NCBI GenBank assembly: GCA_023634235.1 | Contig: JAMKCF010000001.1 | Coordinates: forward strand, 2,964,606-3,028,605 | Direction: 5' to 3' | Length of the DNA: 64,000 nucleotides | From: Pisaster brevispinus | Taxonomy: Eukaryota; Echinodermata; Asteroidea; Forcipulatida; Asteriidae | Notes under the pieces: model-generated | What the model was told of the DNA's origin: nothing | Database searches by the model: none | Seen by the model: the letters and a program-made list of their open reading frames with translations, nothing else | Program-made: the position numbers and the translations under genes | In this document: positions 61,201 to 64,000 of the stretch, in pieces | Layout: the number at the start of each line of letters is the position of its first letter | Position numbering within the stretch: position 1 is the first letter of the stretch

Positions 61201-62185
61201 AATTTCTCTTTGTAACTGTTTCTAAGATATCCTGGTTTTTGGTCCATTCCCTTATATAATGTCAGTTTCTCTGTCCTTGGGCGTGGTCTTACTTCTTTTG
61301 GGTTCAGTAGTGATGCTAGCTTTCTTTCCATATTTGATGTTACTATCCTAGTTCCAAAACCAAATTTCAAGTGTAGTAGACTGCTCGACCACGACACTCC
61401 ACTCAACTCCCATACGACGCTGCCCGTCAAACACATCTATATGTGACCCTTGTTTGTTTGGAGTCGAGAGATAATTAGGATACGGGGAAGCTTATAGCTC
61501 TTAAGTTGTGCTGTTTTATTCTTGAAATCTGTTAATTCTTGAAGACGGGAAATCACGTTACATTGAGTTCTTCACCATCATCAGAACAACTAATGTTTTA
61601 ACTTTAAAATTTAATGGAAACTTACAAAATCTGTCTGTAGTACAACGATCGCCAGATCGCCACACGTTACTCTTGGACGTAATTCCTCACGAAATGCTTA
61701 AAAATGACAAAATAGCACCATTGTAAACAAATAAAAGCAATACATAAAATCATTCATTGCTTGAGTGAGGTTACCGACGAAAATAGAGGTCATAGCTGTA
61801 AAGACAGGAAATCGCGTTACACTGAGTCCTTGCACCACTATCAGAATGATGCCCTTGGCTAACTGGAAGCACGCGAAATGCAATCATAAATGTAGAGGGC
61901 GCTTCCCAATTTCAATATTAAAACGTTTATTTACAATGGGAACAGAATAAAATGAGTAGGAAAGTTTCACCTTGTGCAAACATAAATGACAATAACGGTG
62001 GTGCCTTGAGAACATAAACCATTACAATTGGGCCGTTACATATAATCTCTTCTCTTACCTGCAGAAAAGTGTGTACTGCCCCTGGCTTTCCAGATGAAGG
62101 AGCTATAGCAGAGTTCAAGTCGGAGAAGGACGAGTGTCCTGAAAAGACACCAACATGGAGACGACCCGATTTAGTGAAAACTAAG
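37114..62185 (+). CDS. GEN1: GEN1-type Holliday-junction resolvase (XPG/FEN1 nuclease), 5' part; 7 exons, continues beyond the window
   Basis: Exons are 37114-37277, 54169-54376, 55955-56044, 57031-57123, 58810-59038, 60078-60276 and 62065-62185, all with AG/GT borders and matching phases, giving residues 1-368. The start MGVENLWEMLAP is the GEN1 N-terminus. The XPG-N domain holds D30 (AIDMSIWVCE) and FVLDGEPPEL (D76, E78). The XPG-I domain holds QAAGEAEAMC (E142, E144) and TKDGDVFLYGA (D163, D165). GCDYTEGV (D218) and the helix-two-turn-helix segment follow. All metal-binding acidic residues are kept, so the enzyme is probably active. Exon 6 encodes a cysteine-rich block (CTKC, CAMC, CTCSWH) that GEN1 proteins have, FEN1 lacks and EXO1 lacks; exon 7 runs up to where the chromodomain should begin. 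Human GEN1 has 908 residues, so more than half is missing beyond 62185. The protein should cut Holliday junctions symmetrically in recombination and repair. Intron 1 is 16.9 kb and full of transposons. Confidence 0.95.
37700..39785 (-). mobile_element. 5'-truncated non-LTR retrotransposon in GEN1 intron 1, dead RT
   Basis: Minus-strand order: end of the pre-RT region (IASAFNDYFINIGNNIA), LSSGKAPGYD, NYRPIS, then LPVLSKVFEKIVYSRL, FLDLSKAFDTVNHDIL, GVPQGSVLGPLLF and the catalytic box. That box reads FADV, not FADD (GTT at 38860-38862), which removes a metal-binding aspartate. There is also a stop (TAA at 39328-39330) after NYRPIS, a frameshift near 39510 and another near 38190 before the C-terminal NLNADIKKSRSLNSFL. 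The 3' UTR runs to an AATAAATGTCC end near 37705. Oriented against GEN1. The clade is not fixed. Confidence 0.92.
39890..41097 (-). mobile_element. piggyBac transposon copy 2, 3' half
   Basis: The minus-strand frame 41069-40356 encodes the C-terminal half of a piggyBac transposase: GFGACGTVRYTTLGIPD, YNKNMGGTDLAGQLC (third catalytic D kept), HRTLKWWKRVFITILDICLL, and the C-terminal cysteine finger CVVCSS...CKQCVKPMCVIPC. The frame is open throughout. Downstream (40045-40500) the 3' tail is internally duplicated: a TTAATCGCTTGGTGTGGAAA block and the TATCATGCGAGTTTGTTTT block occur two to three times, next to G-runs. Its 5' half continues at 43474-44737; a 2.4-kb segment splits the two. Confidence 0.9.
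41108..41660 (-). repeat. satellite-like array of AAAATCACATCC units with a higher-order period of about 120 bp
   Basis: The 12-mer AAATCACATCC(A/G) recurs about every 25-35 bp, separated by recurrent spacers (CTGCTAGCGGCATTACTA, CTGTCCAGGCCTTAGCCA, GAGCTAGA, ATGGTTAATTGACAATTATC). Four spacers make one higher-order unit, repeated four to five times. On the minus strand it stays open as DVILVMPLAV/DVILAKAWTV peptide repeats (41089-41328 and 41331-41648). Confidence 0.9.
42134..42469. mobile_element. TTAAAGG-type MITE
   Basis: Left terminus TTTAAAGGTACTGTACACAG, then TTGGTAATTACTC. Right terminus GACAGTTACCAACCGTGTCC, then ATTGCCTTA. The two are inverted copies. The internal segment AACGGCTCCCTCTGAAGT is typical of a repeat family I remember from echinoderm genomes. 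About 335 bp and no ORF. A TTAA at the left edge would fit piggyBac-type mobilisation. Confidence 0.8.
43474..44737 (-). mobile_element. piggyBac transposon copy 2, 5' half
   Basis: The minus-strand ATG at 44455 begins an open frame to 43694: an acidic N-terminus (DEIFADSGSDMSSDDDS), then RYADQTVCAGG, NVPEMMAFVALLLCMGINKR, FHLANNRD, and SPDETMVKFKGR with the first catalytic D. At about 43697 one A is missing relative to copy 1 (GGATTG against GGAATTG), shifting the frame. Translation continues at 43703 through SLNESDTGYT to GHCIYMDNWF with the second catalytic D, where the 2.4-kb insertion begins. The 5' leader (44456-44737) matches that of copy 1. The transposase lost function through one frameshift and one insertion and is otherwise well preserved. 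Confidence 0.92.
44727..45020 (+). mobile_element. piggyBac fragment (copy 3) joined head-to-head with copy 2
   Basis: The plus strand reads KGHCIYMDNWFTSPALVSKL, then GFGACGTVRYTTLGIPD, then frameshifted QIRSRETSTGH, ending at about 45020 in an ATAAATAAT stretch. It begins mid-transposase, and its first bases (ATAAAGGACATTGC) overlap the leader end of copy 2 in opposite orientation, around GGGATAAAGG. Confidence 0.85.
45036..46440 (+). repeat. 31-bp minisatellite (ATTGCCAAACACATGAAATA)
   Basis: Units of ATTGCCAAACACATGAAATA plus GTATCAATACT repeat through 45050-45265 and 45630-46440, roughly 33 units in all. Variants include ATTGTCAAAAACATG and TTACCAATACT. A unique-looking 350-bp segment (45266-45625) separates the two blocks and is itself duplicated at 46441-46790. 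Confidence 0.95.
45266..46790 (+). repeat. tandem segmental duplication, period about 1.1-1.2 kb
   Basis: The segment with CACTCTCTAGTTAAGCCAAA, CTGGAGCCGGTC, TTGATGGGGATTTTATTTCA and AACGTACGATTTCACAGGCA occurs at 45266-45625 and again at 46441-46790 with few differences. The preceding minisatellite start (AAATTTACCAGAACAATTGC) is also duplicated, at 45045 and 46168, so satellite and flank were duplicated together. Confidence 0.9.
47040..47476 (-). mobile_element. tRNA-derived SINE with an L2/CR1-like 3' tail
   Basis: On the minus strand the head has an A box (TGGCCGAGCGG, 47455-47465) and a B box (GGTTCGTGTCC, 47395-47405) of a class-II tRNA type (Leu/Ser-like, with a long variable region). 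The body includes GACACTTGTGTCCTTATGCA and ACGTAAAAGAACCCAGTACA. The tail reads CGCCTTGAGCGTCACTGAGT, then GCGCTATATAAGAAGCC and (ATT)n, like the 3' end of CR1/L2 LINEs, which probably mobilise it. Nearly full length. Related pieces lie at 9921 and 59936. Confidence 0.9.
47477..50384. other. GEN1 intron 1, unassigned part
   Basis: No gene is recognised. A (TTTA)n tract lies at about 49234-49265 and a G-run at 49926-49935. A-rich sequence around 48420-48560, with many CAA and AACAAAAC motifs, resembles the 3' UTR of the LINE at 37.7 kb but is not clearly homologous. Confidence 0.4.
50385..52690 (+). mobile_element. Penelope-like retroelement (RT + GIY-YIG endonuclease), copy 1, frameshifted
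   Basis: Successive frames give the N-terminal region (50381 onward), VIKRADKGSAVVVLNTNDYI, TARFYLLPKIHKPNDPGRPI, the RT core with SLDVSSLYTN (51000 area), APSYANIFISDLEE, and WGFIDDIFSIW, whose catalytic pair DD is intact (about 51287-51298). SVNFLDVTISK and DTHQYLLSNSCHPSHCK follow, and then the C-terminal GIY-YIG-type nuclease VYVKSCKRCGLQYVGET (51859-52149) with HFNSLNH and ESHWTHQLKTVQPFGVNV. The order RT then GIY-YIG defines Penelope-like elements. Frameshifts lie near 50985 and between 51697 and 51859, and the 5' frame is broken near 50515. The 3' UTR (52150-52690) matches that of copy 2. Confidence 0.93.
52195..52350 (+). repeat. tandem duplication in the Penelope 3' UTR, period about 90 bp
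   Basis: GTTCTCTCCACTGGTC(T/C)ATTT followed by ACGCTTCTTTCTC occurs twice, at about 52224 and 52309. Copy 2 of the element, at 63 kb, has it once. Confidence 0.8.
52691..54168. other. GEN1 intron 1, last part; 48-bp tandem repeat at 53707-53833
   Basis: Three units of about 48 bp with AGTTTTTAAAGGAATGCATG and TTTTCTAATGAAACTTTATG lie at 53707-53833. Otherwise AT-rich DNA without recognised features. Confidence 0.6.
54169..54376 (+). CDS. GEN1: GEN1 exon 2
   Basis: Acceptor CTGGTGCAG|G, donor GCTGAG|GTAAAC; residues 55-124. Contains NLIFVLDGEPPELKSKEMER with the acidic D76/E78 pair, and the GRSRFNHL motif typical of GEN1. Confidence 0.93.
54377..55954. other. GEN1: GEN1 intron 2
   Basis: Contains the inverted repeat at 55053-55197 (listed separately). 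No other coding sequence is recognised. Confidence 0.6.
55053..55197. repeat. 145-bp imperfect inverted repeat with paired GCTAGGTGGCAGCA motifs
   Basis: The left arm (TGGGACTTTGGGGACGCTAG, GTGGCAGCAAGCTAAC, GTAAATCCA) matches the reverse complement of the right arm (TGGGAGACTTTGGAAAGC, TATAGGTGGCAGCAGACTTA). Arms are about 48-53 bp with a few indels. Probably a small foldback MITE. Confidence 0.75.
55955..56044 (+). CDS. GEN1: GEN1 exon 3
   Basis: Acceptor TTTGACAG|T, donor CGAGGG|GTAAGA; residues 125-154, phase 0 at both ends. Carries LQAAGEAEAMCAML with the metal-binding E142 and E144. Confidence 0.93.
56045..57030. other. GEN1: GEN1 intron 3
   Basis: T-rich DNA around 56400-56510 (TTTGTTTG repeats). 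Nothing else recognised. Confidence 0.6.
57031..57123 (+). CDS. GEN1: GEN1 exon 4
   Basis: Acceptor TTTATTTCAG|A, donor ACTCAG|GTAAGG; residues 155-185, phase 0 at both ends. Contains CVTKDGDVFLYGA with D163 and D165. Confidence 0.93.
57124..58809. other. GEN1: GEN1 intron 4
   Basis: Contains a dispersed-repeat piece shared with 15385-15440 (GGTGTCCGTTCGTGAATGC near 57352), a C-run at 57721-57729, and TAAGCA-rich remnants near 57920-58110 that may be a decayed GGGCCCAATTTCATA-type MITE. Confidence 0.5.
58810..59038 (+). CDS. GEN1: GEN1 exon 5
   Basis: Acceptor AATTCTTAG|G, donor CCACAAG|GTAAGT; residues 186-261 plus one base. Contains LIVGCDYTEGVSNIGHKKAM: D218 completes the metal site, and the G-V-x-x-I/V-G motif is the helix-two-turn-helix DNA-binding element. 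Confidence 0.93.
59039..60077. other. GEN1: GEN1 intron 5
   Basis: Carries the SINE head fragment near its 3' end (59936-60032), only about 45 bp upstream of the exon 6 acceptor. Otherwise unassigned. Confidence 0.55.
59936..60032 (-). mobile_element. tRNA-derived SINE head fragment
   Basis: On the minus strand: GTGGCCAAAGGTTTAAACGC (decayed A box), CAGCAGATTGTGGGTTCGAG (B box GGTTCGAGTTCC) and TGACACTTGTGTC. Matches the head of the SINE at 47040-47476. Confidence 0.8.
60078..60276 (+). CDS. GEN1: GEN1 exon 6 (cysteine-rich insert)
   Basis: Acceptor CCCTTTTGCAG|A, donor ATCATGAA|GTAAGT; residues 262-328, first and last codons split. Contains CTKCTHEGAQKDHRANGCAM, C-N-S-N-S-A-C and PKCTCSWH: a zinc-finger-like cluster that matches the position and C-x-C-x-W-H ending seen in vertebrate GEN1. 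If unspliced, a stop (TAA) would follow one codon later. Confidence 0.92.
60277..62064. other. GEN1: GEN1 intron 6
   Basis: Holds a LINE 3' fragment (listed separately) and two related short segments at about 61540-61600 and 61795-61860, each with GGAAATC(A/G)CGTTACA(T/C)TGAGT. Confidence 0.55.
61092..61436 (-). mobile_element. 3' fragment of a non-LTR retrotransposon ORF
   Basis: The minus-strand frame includes LSWAGHPDNCWSLAITRWEQ then RSRGRQTKRWRDELQQ. The pattern W-A-G-H...D-N-R-W...W...R-S-R-G-R-x-x-x-R-W-R-D is the C-terminal end of many LINE RT proteins. Some residues between GH and PDN are deleted. Inserted in GEN1 intron 6, antisense. Confidence 0.75.
62065..62185 (+). CDS. GEN1: GEN1 exon 7 (last exon seen)
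   Basis: Acceptor TTACCTGCAG|A; residues 328-368. Reads FPDEGAIAEFKSEKDECPEK then RRPDLVKTK, matching the GEN1 stretch just before the chromodomain. Donor AAG|GTAGCT is weak. Without splicing the frame would read eight more codons and stop at about 62212. Splicing to an exon outside the window is the likelier reading. Confidence 0.85.
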
Positions 62186-62959
62186 GTAGCTCGCGCCAAA
62201 GGCCTTTGTTAAGCTGCTGCAAAGTACAATGTAGTACTATTGGAGAAATCCACAAGAATGCAGGGCTTGTAGCTCAAAATTGTTTACTGGACCAAAAATT
62301 CCTTTTAAAAGACCAGAACCAAAATTAGGAAAGAAACACCTAAAGTAAAGTCATACACGGGCTTTTGTCAAGGTAAGGCAAAACTGTGATGGAAGATACA
62401 AGCAAAAGTGACATGTGAACGTTTCAGCTTAATACACATCTACTTGCTGAGAGAAAAAATAACCTGTCACGATAGTTTCACAAGAACGCCCAACCCATCC
62501 ACACATAGCGAAGTGACAGCGGGTACAAAACGCACTTCTGGCCAAAGTATTTGTGGAAGGACACCAACCAAGAAAATCTGAAAAACAATTCATGCATTAA
62601 ATGTTTTTCAGATTCAAATGTGTTGGGGTGAAAAATTATCCAAACTATATTACATAGCAGGGAATCCTTTCTACAAATAGTTTTTACTATCTGTGGTGCT
62701 TCTCACCAAGTAAGTTATTGATTTATGGTCGTAATTGTTTTGGATTTTCCAATTTATGACTCTACCTTTAACATTTGAACTTTTTGTATCATGAGTAAGT
62801 ATCCTTCATTACGGAATTAGAAGAGTTTACTGGCCCGGTGCTTCAATCAACTTGCTTCGGGCCTTCGGTCCAGGGTCGATTTAAAACCATGCAGTTTAAT
62901 TTGAAGAAAAAAACGTGTTGTTGTCTCAAATTATTTTGATGAATGCTGACAATGCATAA
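62186..62959. other. GEN1: presumed GEN1 intron 7 (start)
   Basis: No chromodomain-like exon was found before the Penelope element. The gene must continue past the right edge if it is intact. Confidence 0.45.
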
Positions 62960-64000
62960 TTATTACAATGGGGTGGTTAAGAACCAATCAGAGTAAAAAA
63001 CAATCAGAGTAAAGTTGATAGGACAAAAGATGGTCCGTGTGAAAGGGTGGATTACTGGACCACAAAGGTGGTAACTGCTTTCTAGGTATTACTGTACAAT
63101 TTGGGAAGCACGAAAGGGTAAGATTAGAGGGCAAGCAGCAAAAGGATATGCAACTAACTATAGGGGGCAGGATAAACTAACTAGTGAAGAGAGTTTAGTG
63201 AGCAACACGAGGATTCTGTGAAAAGGAAGTTAAGTACAGAAGAACAGAGTCAATGTATGAAATTAAAATAGGCAAGAGGAACCTGCATAGGGAGCGGGTT
63301 ATTAGATTCTCTGCAAGAGGAAAAGGTTTTAACGGGTTGTTTTTGGAAACAACTTATTGAGAGAAAAAAAGGTACAAATAAACCAGTGGAGAGAACAGGT
63401 TATTTACAGCAACTGTATTTATATTACATCAAAAAAATACGCAAGCAGAAATGAAAGGAAGATGATGGGAAGCTATTTAACACCAGTGTTTATTTTGAGT
63501 CCAAAGGGTTGGACTGTGTTGAGTTGGTGAATCCAGCGTGCTGCTCTGAGCTTGCGGTGTGTGTCATCACTATTATCGGTGGTATCCTTTATGATGGAAG
63601 GGATGCCGGAAACTAAGGGGTTGAGAAAGCTATCTACAAACTCAGAAATGCGCTCTGTAGGGCTAGCATTACCAGATACAATGGGCCGGCCTGGGTTGTT
63701 GGGCTTGTGTATCTTAGGTAGAAGGTAGAAGCGTGCTGTACGGGGGTCCTGTGGAAGGAGACAGTTAAAGGTATTTTTGTCGATACCGTTGGCCCAGTTC
63801 TCTGGGTGTGGGGCAAAATTTAAGACCCCTTGAGAGGAGTTGAACCTGTGGGTCGGTTAGTACTTTGTCAGACAGGTTAACTACTGTACGTGGTGCAACT
63901 AGAGACCTATCAGTATCAGGAACAATAGTTGGCTTCTTACTGTGGAAACGCCTATGAATGTATTTCTTATGGTTAGCTTGGACATCCATGCGTTTCTTGT
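62960..64000 (-). mobile_element. Penelope-like retroelement, copy 2, internally deleted
   Basis: On the minus strand: the N-terminal VVNLSDKVLTDPQVQLLSRG and FCPTPREL, then directly (deletion 1, near 63800) NGIDKNT, the TARFYLLPKIHKPNNPGRPI block and EFVDSFLNPLVSGIP, then (deletion 2, near 63575) NSDDTHRKLRAARWIHQLNT and VQPFG to a stop near 63480. The RT palm and most of the GIY-YIG nuclease are gone, so it cannot move itself. The 3' UTR (63480 down to about 62960) follows that of copy 1: GGTTCCTCTTGCC, TTACCACCTTTGTGGTCCAG and CCTTTCACAC. It runs off the right edge of the window. Confidence 0.92.

Noticed and set aside
62186..62212. GEN1 ending at the TAA after exon 7
   Set aside because: GEN1 proteins continue with a chromodomain and a long C-terminus. 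A GT follows AAG at 62185, so splicing to a later exon is likelier than an end here. A truncated form cannot be excluded.

Overview
The window is animal (metazoan) nuclear DNA. Its genes have introns, large stretches are non-coding, and it is crowded with eukaryotic mobile-element relics: non-LTR retrotransposons, piggyBac, Penelope-like elements, tRNA-derived SINEs and MITEs. Several short repeats (a MITE ending in GGGCCCAATTTCATA, another beginning TTAAAGG) look like families I associate with echinoderms. A sea star or relative is my best guess, but this rests on memory of repeat sequences, not on a search.

Two protein-coding loci are convincing. On the minus strand at 18015-19532 is an intronless gene for a secreted, plant-PAO-like FAD polyamine/amine oxidase with a possible GPI-anchor tail. 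Its 3' end abuts a very large (CAA)n array. On the plus strand, from 37114 to beyond the right edge, is the 5' part of GEN1, the XPG/FEN1-family Holliday-junction resolvase. Seven exons can be placed at splice-site level (residues 1-368), with every expected catalytic acidic residue kept. Intron 1 is about 16.9 kb and has been filled by transposons. A weaker signal at 31.1-32.6 kb looks like two exons of a decayed SLC16/monocarboxylate-transporter gene.

Layout. 0-0.4 kb: LINE 3' end. 0.4-11 kb: mostly unassigned DNA with a 253-bp tandem duplication, a degenerate 165-bp duplication, a 45-50 bp minisatellite, and SINE and tRNA-like pieces. 11.5-12.8 kb: palindromic modules and a 533-bp element with two 207-bp inverted arms. 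15.8-20.4 kb: the oxidase gene and its microsatellite, flanked by inverted Penelope-type terminal repeats carrying hammerhead-ribozyme-like motifs. 21.4-23.2 and 27.8-29.4 kb: two copies of one 1.6-1.8 kb repeat, differing by a 205-bp MITE insertion and by the copy number of a 21-bp repeat. 25.2-27.3 kb: a decayed piggyBac. 31-34 kb: transporter relic, minisatellite and a CR1/L2-like LINE end. 37-54 kb (GEN1 intron 1): a LINE with a dead RT site, a second piggyBac split by a 2.4-kb insertion, a third piggyBac scrap joined head-to-head to it, two satellite-like arrays, a SINE and a Penelope-like element. 54-62 kb: GEN1 exons 2-7. 63-64 kb: an internally deleted Penelope-like element in the opposite orientation.

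No CRISPR array, rRNA or intact canonical tRNA was seen. The two real genes have no evident functional link. The rest is best read as a record of repeated transposon insertion, tandem expansion and decay.
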